Shown: one piece after another, positions 25,107 to 34,266 of the stretch | Position numbering within the stretch: position 1 is the first letter of the stretch | How the letters are laid out: each line of letters opens with the position of its first letter | Assembly: GCA_001007665.1 (NCBI GenBank) | Contig: JXQG01000013.1 | Location: 1-38,142 of the forward strand | Direction of reading: 5' to 3' | DNA: 38,142 nucleotides | Source of the DNA: Candidatus Synechococcus spongiarum SP3 | GTDB taxonomy: Bacteria; Cyanobacteriota; Cyanobacteriia; PCC-6307; Cyanobiaceae | Notes under the pieces: model-generated | The model's input: only the letters and a program-made list of their open reading frames with translations | Told to the model about the DNA's origin: nothing | Database searches by the model: none | Position numbers and translations under genes: made by a program

Positions 25107-27827
25107 TCATTCGGCGGATGGCGTTTTCCTGGCGCTCTTGCGGCGACGTGGTTGGGATTCTGGCGGCAGACTCTGACCGAGGGCTTGCACCAGTTCAACC
25201 CGGCCAGCCGCCAAAACAGCGTCAATGTTTTCCGGCTGACGGCCACCCGCCTGGGCCAGATGGGGGCGCCCACCCCCGCCACCACCACACCCTTTGGCCA
25301 GGGCGCCAATCAGGGCCCCAGCCTTCAGGCCACAGGCTACCACCCGGGAGCCAAACCCGGCCACGAGACTCACCTTGCCCGGGGAGGATTCGCCAGCCAG
25401 CACCACCGCCGCCCCAGGACCCAGTTGGTCCACCAGGGCTTGACCAGCCGCTTGCAGGGCTACAGGCTCTACGCCGTCCAGCCGCTGCACCAGCAGTTGG
25501 AACGCGCCATTGGATTGGACCTGTGGAACCAAAGCGGTGGCTTTGGCCAGCGCCAGGGCTTCCCTGCTGGCGGCAAGGGCTTTGCTGGTGTGTTTCAGTT
25601 CTGTTTGCAGCGCCTCCACCCGCGCAACAATCTCCATGGGTTGCGCCTTGAATCGTTCTCCCAATTGGCGACAGGCCTGGTCCCGGGGTTTGATGTAGTC
25701 CAGCACCGCTGGACCAGCCACCGCCTCAATACGGCGGATGCCCGAAGCCACGCCGCTCTCTGCCACCAGCCGCACCAAACCGATTTCGGCAGTGTTGTTC
25801 ACGTGGGTGCCGCCGCAGAGTTCCATGGACACACCAGGAACGCTCACCACCCGCACCACGTCTCCATACTTCTCCCCGAACATGGCCACAGCTCCCCGGG
25901 CCTTGGCTTCCGCCATGGGCATCTGGCTCACCTCCAGGCTGTGGGCATCCAGGATCCACCCATTGATCAAAGCTTCCATCTGCTCCATCTCGCTGGCCGT
26001 CACCGGTCGGGGGCAGTTGAAGTCAAAGCGGAGCCGGTCGAAGTCCACCAGGGAACCGGCCTGGGAGATGCCTGGATCCACAACCCGCTTGAGCGCCTCG
26101 TGAAGGAGATGGGTGGCTGTGTGATGCGCTTGCGCCCGACGCCGGCAAGAGCGGTCCACTCGGGTGGTGACCACGTCTCCCAAGGTCAGCACCCCTGATT
26201 CCAGGCGACCCTGGTGCAGAACCAACCCATTCACCTTCTGTACGTCCTCAACAATCATCTTCATGGGCTGATCTGCCGTTGTCGCGCTCAACAGCACGCC
26301 GTGATCTCCCACCTGGCCTCCGGACTCCCCGTAGAAGCAGGTGCGCGATAAGCTCACCTGCACCACGTCGCCCTGGTGTGCCTGCTCCACTGCTTCACCA
26401 TTGACAACAAGAGCCGCCACCCGGCTCTCGTCATTGAGTTGTTGATAGCCGCTGAAGGGGGTGGCGCCCAGCGTCGCCGCCAAACTTTCCGCCACCCCGC
26501 CACGGGTGAGATCCACATGGACGGCAGCCGCCCTGGCCTGTTGCCGCTGGCTCTCCAGGGCAGCCGCAAACCCTTCTTGATCCACAGCCAAACCGTGCTC
26601 CTGGGCAATTTCCACGGTCAACTCCAGGGGAAAGCCGTGGGTGTCATACAGTTCAAACGCTTGGCCGCCGCTAATCTGCTCCGGCCGCGTCATCAAAATT
26701 TCGCCGAGGCGCTTTTCGCCCCGCCCCAAGGTGTCGAGGAAGCGCAGCTCCTCCTGTTCGAGTTCATTCTTGATGACATCTTCCCGTTGCTGCAGCCGAG
26801 GGTAGGCGGATCCCATCAGTTGGACGACCACATCCGCCAGGGGCCCCAAAAACGGCTCACGGATGCCGATGAGGTGACCATGGCGGACAGCACGGCGGAT
26901 GAGGCGCCGCAGCACATAGCCGCGACCCAGGTTGGAACTGGTGACCCCATCGGCAATCAGGTGGGTCACCGCACGACTGTGGTCGGCAATGATTTTGAGG
27001 GAGGTTTGCTGATCCGCACTGGAAGTGAAGTAGTTCTCCAGGGGTGAGCGCCGGGCAACGGCGGCCATGAGGGGATAGATGAGGTCGGTTTCATAGTTGT
27101 TGGGCTTGCCTTGCAGGATCCGGGCCATGCGCTCCAGACCCATGCCAGTGTCGATGTTCTTGCTGGCCAGGGGTGTCAACACGCCATCGGCATCCCGGTT
27201 GGACTCCATGAACACCAGGTTGTAAAACTCTATGAAGCGCTCCTCGTCTTCCAGGTTGATGACCTCGTCACCCTTCTCCGGCTGCAGGTCGTAGTACAAC
27301 TCGGAGCAGGGACCGCAGGGACCTGTGGGGCCGGCACTCCAAAAGTTGTCGTCTGCACCCATCGGCACAATCCGGCAGGGTTCTACCCCCGCCATCTCTT
27401 TCCAGATGGAGGCGGCTTCCTCATCCTCGCGGAAAACACTCACCACCAGGCGCTGAGGGTCCAGGCCAAACACTTCCGTGCTGAGTTCCCAAGCCCAGCA
27501 AATGGCCTGCTCCTTGAAGTAGTCCCCAAAGGAAAAGTTGCCCAGCATCTCGAAGAAGGTGTGATGCCGTGCCGTGCGACCCACGTTCTCAATGTCGTTG
27601 GTGCGAATGCATTTCTGGGCACTGGTGGCCCGCTGGGCGGGCCGTGGTTTTTGCCCGAGAAACACCGGCTTGAAAGGAAGCATGCCCGCAATGGTGAGAA
27701 GGACGGTGGGGTCGTCCGGCACCAGGGAAGCGCTGGGCAGCGGGCGGTGGCCGCGGGCTGTATAGAAGTCCAGGAAGGCGAGGCGGATGGCCGCACCGCT
27801 ACAAGGCTGCTGTTGTGCCGACGTCAT
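25107..27827 (-). CDS. alaS: Alanyl-tRNA synthetase
   Basis: Charges tRNA-Ala and edits mischarged Ser/Gly. The class II catalytic core is at the N-terminus (SASLVPDDPTVLLTIAGMLP, TNDIENVGRTARHHTFFEML, GPTGPCGPCSELYYD). The editing domain has zinc ligands H569 and H573 (HTATH) and C671 and H675 (CGGTH), numbered from the ATG at 27827. The C-terminal oligomerisation domain ends in Gly-rich GCGGGGGGRPHLAQAGG and a basic tail (QPRRRKSARKTPSAE). Length is 906 aa. The frame is open to 27908, but MTSAQQQPCSGAAIRLAFLD at 27827 fits the family start; 27854 is an alternative. It is divergent from the SNF2 gene. Confidence 0.97.
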   Translation of the reverse strand: MTSAQQQPCSGAAIRLAFLDFYTARGHRPLPSASLVPDDPTVLLTIAGMLPFKPVFLGQKPRPAQRATSAQKCIRTNDIENVGRTARHHTFFEMLGNFSFGDYFKEQAICWAWELSTEVFGLDPQRLVVSVFREDEEAASIWKEMAGVEPCRIVPMGADDNFWSAGPTGPCGPCSELYYDLQPEKGDEVINLEDEERFIEFYNLVFMESNRDADGVLTPLASKNIDTGMGLERMARILQGKPNNYETDLIYPLMAAVARRSPLENYFTSSADQQTSLKIIADHSRAVTHLIADGVTSSNLGRGYVLRRLIRRAVRHGHLIGIREPFLGPLADVVVQLMGSAYPRLQQREDVIKNELEQEELRFLDTLGRGEKRLGEILMTRPEQISGGQAFELYDTHGFPLELTVEIAQEHGLAVDQEGFAAALESQRQQARAAAVHVDLTRGGVAESLAATLGATPFSGYQQLNDESRVAALVVNGEAVEQAHQGDVVQVSLSRTCFYGESGGQVGDHGVLLSATTADQPMKMIVEDVQKVNGLVLHQGRLESGVLTLGDVVTTRVDRSCRRRAQAHHTATHLLHEALKRVVDPGISQAGSLVDFDRLRFDFNCPRPVTASEMEQMEALINGWILDAHSLEVSQMPMAEAKARGAVAMFGEKYGDVVRVVSVPGVSMELCGGTHVNNTAEIGLVRLVAESGVASGIRRIEAVAGPAVLDYIKPRDQACRQLGERFKAQPMEIVARVEALQTELKHTSKALAASREALALAKATALVPQVQSNGAFQLLVQRLDGVEPVALQAAGQALVDQLGPGAAVVLAGESSPGKVSLVAGFGSRVVACGLKAGALIGALAKGCGGGGGGRPHLAQAGGRQPENIDAVLAAGRVELVQALGQSLPPESQPRRRKSARKTPSAE

Positions 27828-27904
27828 GGTGACCGGGGGTGCAGGCGCCTTCATGGTGGAGAAGCATAATGAAAGGCGATGATCGCGCAGTCCCAAGGAA
27901 CTGG

Positions 27905-27920
27905 TCATGGCAGGCCATGA
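27905..27920. promoter_or_regulatory. Palindrome between alaS and the SNF2 gene
   Basis: TCATGGC-AG-GCCATGA is a perfect 7-bp inverted repeat with a 2-nt centre. It lies in the 184-bp divergent region, 78 bp from the alaS start and 92 bp from the helicase start, a position suited to an operator. No known consensus is recognised. Confidence 0.4.
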
Positions 27921-28011
27921 TCTGGCAATTTAAAGGGGGAGTACCGCTGACCATCGCCTCCAGCCAGGGTCAGCGTATGCCACGTCTCACGCTTTTCGAC
28001 CAAAAGGGTCT

Positions 28012-31000
28012 ATGAGCCTTCTGCACGCGCTATGGGATGGCGACGGTCTGGTGCTATGGGCTGATGACTGGTGTCCGGCAGACCGGCAGACTCCTGTGGA
28101 TGAACCGCTGGTCCATCCCTTTGCCCTTTTCCACCAGGACCTGCACCACTGTCTGACCAGCCAGCAACGCCTGCCACAGGCTCCCCTGAAGCCTGTGCAT
28201 CGTCTACTGAGCTTGCCCAGTCGGGATCTGCGCCGCTCCCGGCGGCGCCGGAGTCGCGCCAGGAACGGCAGCAGTGGCAGTGAGTGGGAAGTGTGGAGTG
28301 GCCTTCCTCTGCTTGCCGGAGAAGCGGTTCCTGAGCAGTGTCAGTGGTGGCCTTGGCGTATTGAAGGGCTGAAGCTGGCCATGGCGGATCTGCCCAACTG
28401 GCTCAATGCGCTGCCCCTCAGTGGCGAGCACCCGGATCTGGGGGATGAGCTGCGTTGGTTGGCCCACTTGCAGCGCTGGTGTCTCAGCCTGATGGCTCGG
28501 GGCCGCTGGCTGCCTGTGGTGGAGGCCACGGACGATCACTGTCACGCCCGCTGGCAACCGTTGCTGAATCACGAGGATGACCGTTACCACCTGGAAACCA
28601 TGGCGCTGCACATGCCCCAGGCACTGCTCTCGGGTGACAATCCGCTGAAGACGCTGGCCTGCCGTCGTCCCGAACAGCAGCGTCTGCAGGTGGCTGGCAT
28701 TGTGGCTGCCCTCCTGGACACCCAGATGCGCACTGCCTTTACTCCGCTGGAGGAGGGCCTGGATGATCTGCTGGACAGTTGGCAGCAGGCCCTCGCTTCC
28801 CCAGAAGGCCATCTGAGCAGCGATGGGGATGGCGTGGAGCGCCTGCAGGCGGCTACCAGTCACTGGCGCCAGGGGGTCACTGGCCAATTGGCGCCAGCCC
28901 GGGCCTGTCTGGAGTTGCAAGCCCCAACACCACAGCAAGGAGAGCACAATGACAACCGCTGGCAGCTCCGCTTTGGTCTCCAGGCTGCCGTTGATCCAGG
29001 TCTCTGGCTGGACGCCGAGGCCATTTGGGCTGCTGGCGACAATGCCGTCCACATTGGCGAAATCCCGGTGGACAAGCCCAGCCAGTTGCTGCTGGAGGGC
29101 TTGGGTCGGGCCCTGTCTGCCTTTGAACCCCTTGAGCGGGGACTGGAGGGCGCCACCCCGTCCAGCATGAACTTGACGCCAGCGGAAGCCTTTGTTCTGG
29201 TCCGCACCGCCAGTCGTCGGTTACGGGATCTGGGGATTGGCGTCAAGCTCCCTGCCACCCTCAGCGACGGTCTTGCCGGGCGCATGGGGCTGGCCATCCA
29301 GGCGGATCTATCGCCAGAGTCCCAGGGCTTCAGCTTGGGAGAGTCCCTCCAATGGCGCTGGACCCTCATGATCGGCGGCCAGCCCATCACCCTCAACCAA
29401 CTGGAGCGGCTGAGCGCCCAGAAGAGTCCGCTGGTGAACCACGGAGGGCAATGGGTTGAGCTGCGCCCTGGAGATATCAAGGCAGCCGAAAAGTTTTGTC
29501 TGGAAGAGCCGCGATTCAGCCTGGAAGACGCCCTGCGACTGGCCGGGAGCGACCTGGAAATTCTGCAACTGCTGCCGGTTCACCGCTTTGAGGCAGGACC
29601 ACGCTTGCAGCAGGTTTTGGAGCAGTACCACCACCATAAGCAACCCGATCCCCTGACTGCGCCGGAAGGGTTTTGCGGCCAGTTGCGCTCCTACCAGGAG
29701 CGGGGACTGGGCTGGCTGGCCTTCCTCTATCGCTTTGGTCAGGGGGCCTGCCTTGCAGACGACATGGGCCTGGGCAAAACCATTCAATTGCTGGCCTTTC
29801 TTCAGTATCTGAAGGCGCAAAAGGAACTCAAGCGCACGGTATTGCTCGTTTGCCCCACCTCGGTCATGACCAACTGGCGCCGTGAGGCACAGCAGTTCAC
29901 CCCTGGGCTAAGCGTGATTGAACATTACGGCAGCCGTCGCCCCGGCACAGCCGCCGCGTTGGCTGCCGCACTCGATGGTGTGGACCTGATGCTCACCAGC
30001 TATGGTCTGCTGCAGCGGGACCTGGCCGTTCTCGGCAGCTATGAATGGCAGGGGGTGGTCATTGATGAAGCCCAGGCCATCAAGAACTCCAGCTCCAAGC
30101 AGTCCGCCGCCGCACGGGAGTTGTCGCGCCTCGGCCAGAAATCCTGCTTCTGCATCGCCCTCACGGGAACGCCGGTGGAAAACCGTGTGAGCGAGATCTG
30201 GCCCTTGATGAATTTCCTCAACCCGCGGGTGCTGGGGGAGGAAGGGTTCTTCCGCCAACGCTACCGTCTGCCCATTGAGCGCTATGGCGACATGTCCTCC
30301 CTGCGGGATTTGCGTCGTCGTGTTGGCCCCTTCATTCTCCGGCGCCTCAAGACGGATCAATCCATCATCAGCGACTTGCCCGAGAAAATCGAGCTGGATG
30401 AGTGGTGCGGACTCTCTGATGAGCAGAGGCGGCTTTACAGCAAGACAGTGGACGACACCTTGGAGGCCATCGCCCGCGCTCCCCGCGGTGAACGCCACGG
30501 TCGGGTGTTGGGTCTGCTCACCAGGCTCAAACAAATCTGTAACCACCCCGCGCTGGTGCTGCAGGAGCAGGAGGTGGGTCAGGATTTCGGTCGCCGCTCC
30601 GCTAAGCTGCAGCGGCTGGAGGAAATTCTTGACGAGCTCATGGCGGTTGGGGATCGGGCCTTGTTGTTCACCCAATTTGCCCGCTGGGGTCATCTCCTTC
30701 AGCAATACCTGGAGCAGCGCTTCCGGGGGGAAGTTCCCTTCCTCCATGGGGGAAGCTCCAAGTCGGAGCGTCAGGGCATGGTGGATCGTTTCCAGCAGGA
30801 TCCCCGCGGCCCGCAGCTGTTTCTCCTGTCCCTCAAAGCCGGTGGGGTTGGCCTGAACTTGACTCGCGCCAGCCATGTGGTCCATATTGACCGCTGGTGG
30901 AACCCTGCCGTGGAAAACCAGGCTACGGACCGTGCTTATCGCATTGGCCAGACCAATCGGGTCATGGTGCATAAATTCATCACCAGCGGCAGCCTGGAGG

Positions 31001-31122
31001 AAAACGTGGACCGTATGATTCGCAAAAAGGCCCGGCTGGCAGAAGACGTCGTTGGAGGCGGAGAAGACTGGCTGGCCGACTTGGCCATCGACGACATCAA
31101 AGACCTGGTGAGCCTGCAATGA
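28012..31122 (+). CDS. SNF2-family helicase/ATPase
   Basis: A 1036-aa bacterial SWI2/SNF2-type DNA translocase. The N-terminal half holds a little-conserved region, then the SNF2-associated domain (DUF3670-like, about 420-540; LSAQKSPLVNHGGQWVELRP). The motor has Walker A DDMGLGKT (583-590), motif II DEAQ (685-688), LTGTPVENRVSEIW (motif III), LFTQFARWG, and motif VI QATDRAYRIGQ (970-980). The role of this family in cyanobacteria is not established; remodelling of protein-DNA complexes during repair or transcription is likely. Its stop overlaps the start of the SWIM-protein gene by 4 bp (ATGA, 31119-31122), a tight two-gene operon that is common for these partners. Confidence 0.94.
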   Translation: MSLLHALWDGDGLVLWADDWCPADRQTPVDEPLVHPFALFHQDLHHCLTSQQRLPQAPLKPVHRLLSLPSRDLRRSRRRRSRARNGSSGSEWEVWSGLPLLAGEAVPEQCQWWPWRIEGLKLAMADLPNWLNALPLSGEHPDLGDELRWLAHLQRWCLSLMARGRWLPVVEATDDHCHARWQPLLNHEDDRYHLETMALHMPQALLSGDNPLKTLACRRPEQQRLQVAGIVAALLDTQMRTAFTPLEEGLDDLLDSWQQALASPEGHLSSDGDGVERLQAATSHWRQGVTGQLAPARACLELQAPTPQQGEHNDNRWQLRFGLQAAVDPGLWLDAEAIWAAGDNAVHIGEIPVDKPSQLLLEGLGRALSAFEPLERGLEGATPSSMNLTPAEAFVLVRTASRRLRDLGIGVKLPATLSDGLAGRMGLAIQADLSPESQGFSLGESLQWRWTLMIGGQPITLNQLERLSAQKSPLVNHGGQWVELRPGDIKAAEKFCLEEPRFSLEDALRLAGSDLEILQLLPVHRFEAGPRLQQVLEQYHHHKQPDPLTAPEGFCGQLRSYQERGLGWLAFLYRFGQGACLADDMGLGKTIQLLAFLQYLKAQKELKRTVLLVCPTSVMTNWRREAQQFTPGLSVIEHYGSRRPGTAAALAAALDGVDLMLTSYGLLQRDLAVLGSYEWQGVVIDEAQAIKNSSSKQSAAARELSRLGQKSCFCIALTGTPVENRVSEIWPLMNFLNPRVLGEEGFFRQRYRLPIERYGDMSSLRDLRRRVGPFILRRLKTDQSIISDLPEKIELDEWCGLSDEQRRLYSKTVDDTLEAIARAPRGERHGRVLGLLTRLKQICNHPALVLQEQEVGQDFGRRSAKLQRLEEILDELMAVGDRALLFTQFARWGHLLQQYLEQRFRGEVPFLHGGSSKSERQGMVDRFQQDPRGPQLFLLSLKAGGVGLNLTRASHVVHIDRWWNPAVENQATDRAYRIGQTNRVMVHKFITSGSLEENVDRMIRKKARLAEDVVGGGEDWLADLAIDDIKDLVSLQ

Positions 31123-31949
31123 ACGTCCTCAACAACAGCGCTGGTCAAGACGCCATGATGGAGCAGCCCTGGTGGGTGGCCCAGTGGATGGACCTGATCA
31201 ACTCCTATCGCTACAAGAAGCGGTTGGAGCGGGCCTGGGAGTACATGCATGAGGGTCACGTGTTATCCATTCGCTTTGAGGGTCGCCGTGTGCATGCTCG
31301 GGTGCAGGGCGCCGGCAAGGATCCCTACAAGGTGAAGCTCTGGCTGGATACCCTCAGCAACGATGACTGGAATTACGTCCTGGATGCCCTGTCCCAGAAG
31401 GCCCGCTGGACGGCTCAGCTGTTGGCCGGGGTCATGCCCCAGGACATTGAACGGGCCTTCGCCGCCAGTGGCCGTAGCCTGTTCCCATGGGAACTCCGGG
31501 AAGTACGCAGTGAGTGCAGTTGCCCGGATAAAGCCAATCCCTGCAAGCACATCATTGCTGTCTATTACTTGATGGGGGACCGCTTCAGTGAAGATCCCTT
31601 TGTCCTGTTTCAGTTGCGGGGCCGAACGCGGCAACAACTCCTGGACCAGTTGGCCCAGCGGCGGATCAGCAACGCCACAGAGCAGGGTGTCACCGTGCAG
31701 ACCGGGATGCTGCCTCCCCAGGCGCGCCGCACCTGGAGCTACGGGGAGGACATGGATCCGGAACTGGTGGTGATCACCCCTGCTCTGGAAGGGGAGCTGG
31801 GGTTGGACGAGGCTGGTCCCCTGCCGGTGGCGCCGGATCCCCACAACCCCGCTGCCAACAAGCTCTTCCTCCACCATCTCCATGAGCAGGGCCAGCGGAT
31901 TGGCCAATTGGCCATGGGCCAGGCCATGGGGGGCAAGCCCTTGTGTTGA
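31119..31949 (+). CDS. SWIM zinc-finger protein
   Basis: A 276-aa soluble protein with a SWIM zinc motif C133-x-C135-x6-C142-x-H144 (CSCPDKANPCKH). Before it is a typical lead-in (VLSIRFEGRRVHARVQGAGK, PYKVKLWLDTLSNDDWNYVL). SWIM domains bind DNA or protein and often pair with SNF2 ATPases; here the gene is translationally coupled to the helicase, so the two probably act as a unit (inference). The C-terminal third is Pro/Gln-rich and low in motifs. A hairpin follows 8 bp after the stop. Confidence 0.9.
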   Translation: MNVLNNSAGQDAMMEQPWWVAQWMDLINSYRYKKRLERAWEYMHEGHVLSIRFEGRRVHARVQGAGKDPYKVKLWLDTLSNDDWNYVLDALSQKARWTAQLLAGVMPQDIERAFAASGRSLFPWELREVRSECSCPDKANPCKHIIAVYYLMGDRFSEDPFVLFQLRGRTRQQLLDQLAQRRISNATEQGVTVQTGMLPPQARRTWSYGEDMDPELVVITPALEGELGLDEAGPLPVAPDPHNPAANKLFLHHLHEQGQRIGQLAMGQAMGGKPLC

Positions 31950-31957
31950 GGATTGGG

Positions 31958-31993
31958 TCGGTTCTCCCTTCCCCCTGGAATGGGGGCAACCGA
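31958..31993 (+). promoter_or_regulatory. Hairpin between the SWIM gene and hsp20
   Basis: An outer stem TCGGTT/AACCGA (31958-31963, 31988-31993) encloses an inner stem CCCCC-6 nt-GGGGG (31971-31986). No T run follows. It may slow transcription after the SWIM gene or be part of the hsp20 leader, which is otherwise featureless to 32114. Confidence 0.35.
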
Positions 31994-32114
31994 ACGTTGT
32001 GGTAGCTGCCGTACCCGGAGGATCGGTTTCACCGCTGGGGGGATCTGTTTGCGCGACCAAGACTGGTGGCGTGGAGGCAACAACTCCATGACCCATCCAA
32101 CGTTTTGATCTTTT

Positions 32115-32120
32115 GGAGGA
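32115..32120 (+). promoter_or_regulatory. Shine-Dalgarno sequence of hsp20
   Basis: GGAGGA lies 7 nt before the ATG at 32128. It decides the start: the upstream in-frame TTG at 32113 would put the ribosome site inside the coding region. Confidence 0.8.
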
Positions 32121-32127
32121 ACTATCC

Positions 32128-32514
32128 ATGCTTGCTCTATCACAATCCCCCTTCTCCCTGTTTGAGCATCTGGATCGGCAGCTTCACCAGGCCGAGAGCG
32201 CACCCGCTGCTGAAATCCGGGAAAACGACAACCGCTATCAACTGGCTGTGGAGCTCCCCGGCATCAGCAAGGATGCGATTGAAATCAAAGCCACTGAACA
32301 CGGCATGACCGTCAGTGCTGAGCGGCCCAACGTCGATGGTGGCGAGGATCGCGTGCTCAGCGAATTTCGTTATGGCAGCTGGCGGCGGAACTTCTACTTT
32401 GGGAAGCGCATTGATCCCAACCAGCTGCAAGCCGAGCTTCAGGATGGCGTCTTGCACGTTACGGCCCCCAAAGTGGACAGCGTCAAGGCCGTGAGCGTCA
32501 AGGTGCGCAACTGA
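32128..32514 (+). CDS. Small heat-shock protein (Hsp20/alpha-crystallin family)
   Basis: ATP-independent holdase chaperone of 128 aa. The alpha-crystallin domain runs from about residue 30 to the end: IRENDNRYQLAVELPGISKD, IEIKATEHGMTVSAER, VLSEFRYGSWRRNFYFGKRI, and DGVLHVTAPK near the end (usual form GVL-V--PK). The C-terminal IXI motif is weak (VSVKVRN), so oligomer contacts may differ. The start is set by GGAGGA at 32115-32120. It stands alone after the SNF2-SWIM pair and before dctP. A CIRCE element is absent upstream even though hrcA is present at 3980, so HrcA control is not supported by the sequence. Confidence 0.92.
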   Translation: MLALSQSPFSLFEHLDRQLHQAESAPAAEIRENDNRYQLAVELPGISKDAIEIKATEHGMTVSAERPNVDGGEDRVLSEFRYGSWRRNFYFGKRIDPNQLQAELQDGVLHVTAPKVDSVKAVSVKVRN

Positions 32515-32539
32515 GCCACCCACCCCTCAAGTCTACTCG

Positions 32540-32573
32540 CCTTGCCCTGTGAACCTCTCTCCACAGGGCAAGG
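32540..32573 (+). terminator. Strong hairpin between hsp20 and dctP
   Basis: CCTTGCCCTGTG (32540-32551), a 10-nt loop, CACAGGGCAAGG (32562-32573): a perfect 12-bp stem 26 bp after the hsp20 stop. No T run follows, so it is either a non-canonical terminator or a 3'-end stabiliser. It separates hsp20 from the TRAP operon. Confidence 0.6.
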
Positions 32574-32623
32574 TGGGTCATGGGGTTGGGGTTATACTCA
32601 TCCCGGATTCTTCACTGTCCCCC

Positions 32624-33715
32624 ATGAAACGACGCCAGGCACTCACGACGGCTGCCTTCGGCCTGGGTAGCGCTGCCCTGGCGGCTTGCAGCGGACGTGA
32701 GGACAAGCAAAGCCAGGCATCACCAGCCATGACAGGTGGAGAGCAGCCCAGGATTCGCTGGCGCATGGCCACCAGTTGGCCGGAATCTTTGGACACCATC
32801 TATGGCGGCGTGCTCAACCTTGCGGCACGGGTCCGGGACATGAGTGGCGGCCGCTTTGAAATCACCCCTTATGCCGCTGGTGAACTGGTTCCCGGTCTCC
32901 AGGTTCTGGATGCTGTCCAGAGCGGCTCAGTGGAATGTGGCCATACCGCCAGTTACTATTACATTGGCAAGAATCCTGCACTGGCCTTTGGCACAACATT
33001 GCCGTTTGGCCTCAATGCCCAACAACAAAATGCCTGGCTCTATGAAGGCGGTGGCAACGAAGCCATGGATCGTCTCTTCAAAGATTTTGGTGTGCTGGGA
33101 TTTCCCGCGGGGAATACGGGCTCACAAATGGGCGGCTGGTTCAAACAACAGGTCAAAACGGTTGCTGATCTGCAAGGTTTGAAAATGCGGATTCCCGGCC
33201 TTGGTGGAGAGGTGATGGCATCCTTAGGCGTCAACGTGCAAGCCTTGCCGGGCAGCGAGATCTTTCTCGCCCTGGAGCGGGGCGCCATTGACGCTGCAGA
33301 ATGGGTCGGTCCCTATGATGATGAAAAACTGGGCCTGTGGAAAGCCGCCAAGTATTATTACCATCCAGGCTGGTGGGATCCAGGCTCCACAGTTCATGTG
33401 CTCGTGAATCAACGGGCTTGGGAGGCGCTTCCGACAATCTACCAGGACATATTGCGTACGGTAGCCAGTGAAGTGAACCTCAAAATGCTGGCCCGCTACG
33501 ATCAACGCAATAGCGATGCTCTCAAGCGGCTGGTGGCTGGGGGAACCAGCCTGGTTCCTTATGGCCAGGATATTCTTGAGGCCGCTGAGAAGGCCAGCTT
33601 CGAGATCTATGAAGATCATGGGGCCAAGAGTCAGAATTTCCGTCAGATCTATGAATCCTGGTCCCGTTTCCGTGAAGACATCTCCCGCTGGGATCGTATC
33701 CATCGGCTGGCCTGA
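32624..33715 (+). CDS. dctP: TRAP transporter substrate-binding protein (DctP/TakP family)
   Basis: Periplasmic binding protein of a tripartite ATP-independent transporter. The signal begins MKRRQALTTAAFGLGSAALA and ends in a lipobox-like LAAC; the twin arginine suggests Tat export, the Cys (C22) lipidation. The mature part resembles TakP and lactate/2-oxoacid-binding members: RWRMATSWPESLDTIYGGVL, GLKMRIPGLGGEVMASLGVN and AAEWVGPYDDEKLGLWKAAK. The Arg in KMRIPG is the family's carboxylate ligand, and the KYYYHPGWWDPGS stretch is typical of the TakP group. Likely substrate is a 2-oxo or hydroxy monocarboxylate (inference). The frame is open from 32549, but the signal fixes the start at 32624 (363 aa). 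A TATACT box lies at 32593-32598. The stop overlaps dctQ as TGATG. Confidence 0.92.
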   Translation: MKRRQALTTAAFGLGSAALAACSGREDKQSQASPAMTGGEQPRIRWRMATSWPESLDTIYGGVLNLAARVRDMSGGRFEITPYAAGELVPGLQVLDAVQSGSVECGHTASYYYIGKNPALAFGTTLPFGLNAQQQNAWLYEGGGNEAMDRLFKDFGVLGFPAGNTGSQMGGWFKQQVKTVADLQGLKMRIPGLGGEVMASLGVNVQALPGSEIFLALERGAIDAAEWVGPYDDEKLGLWKAAKYYYHPGWWDPGSTVHVLVNQRAWEALPTIYQDILRTVASEVNLKMLARYDQRNSDALKRLVAGGTSLVPYGQDILEAAEKASFEIYEDHGAKSQNFRQIYESWSRFREDISRWDRIHRLA

Positions 33716-34266
33716 TGTCATCCACCTGGTGGCCACGGCTAAGGCGTTGGGCAAACGTCATCGATCAGCTCAGTGCCTGCATGGGTCGGCTGTCCAGTTG
33801 GCTGGTGCTGCTCATGCTGATGGTGGGTGCATGGAACGTGGTGGGTCGGCATCTTGGAGCCCTGATCGGACGGAACCTCAGTTCCAATAGCCTCATCGAG
33901 GTTCAATGGTATCTATTTTCCTTCACGTTTCTCCTGGGCGGGGCTTGGACCCTGCAGCGCAACGGCCATGTTCGGGTTGATGTTTTGCAGAGCCGGTGGG
34001 GGGCACGACAACAAGCCTTGGCCAACATGGTGGGCATAATCCTGTTTTTATTTCCCTTTTCCCTGCTGATGATTCTGTCTTCCTGGGGAGCGGTTCATTT
34101 CTCTTGGAACATCCTTGAGCAATCTCCCGACCCGGGAGGCCTGCCGCGTTATCCGTTGAAAACCTTGTTACCATTGGGTTTTCTGTTGCTTATTTTCCAA
34201 GGAATCGCAGATCTGATTCATAACGTAGAGGCCATACGCGATTCCGAGAAAAAGAGGAAACCGTGA
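33715..34266 (+). CDS. dctQ: TRAP transporter small membrane subunit (DctQ)
   Basis: A 183-aa protein with four hydrophobic helices (starting near SWLVLLMLMVGAWNVVGR, LIEVQWYLFSFTFLLGGA, MVGIILFLFPFSLLMILSSW, LLPLGFLLLIFQGIADLIHN). It carries the family phrase EVQWYLFSFTFLLGGAWTLQRNGHVRVDV, which marks DctQ proteins of the TakQ/FcbT2 type. It connects the binding protein to the large permease. Its ATG shares bases with the dctP stop (TGATG), and its own stop overlaps the dctM start in the same way, so translation of the three is coupled. Confidence 0.92.
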   Translation: MSSTWWPRLRRWANVIDQLSACMGRLSSWLVLLMLMVGAWNVVGRHLGALIGRNLSSNSLIEVQWYLFSFTFLLGGAWTLQRNGHVRVDVLQSRWGARQQALANMVGIILFLFPFSLLMILSSWGAVHFSWNILEQSPDPGGLPRYPLKTLLPLGFLLLIFQGIADLIHNVEAIRDSEKKRKP

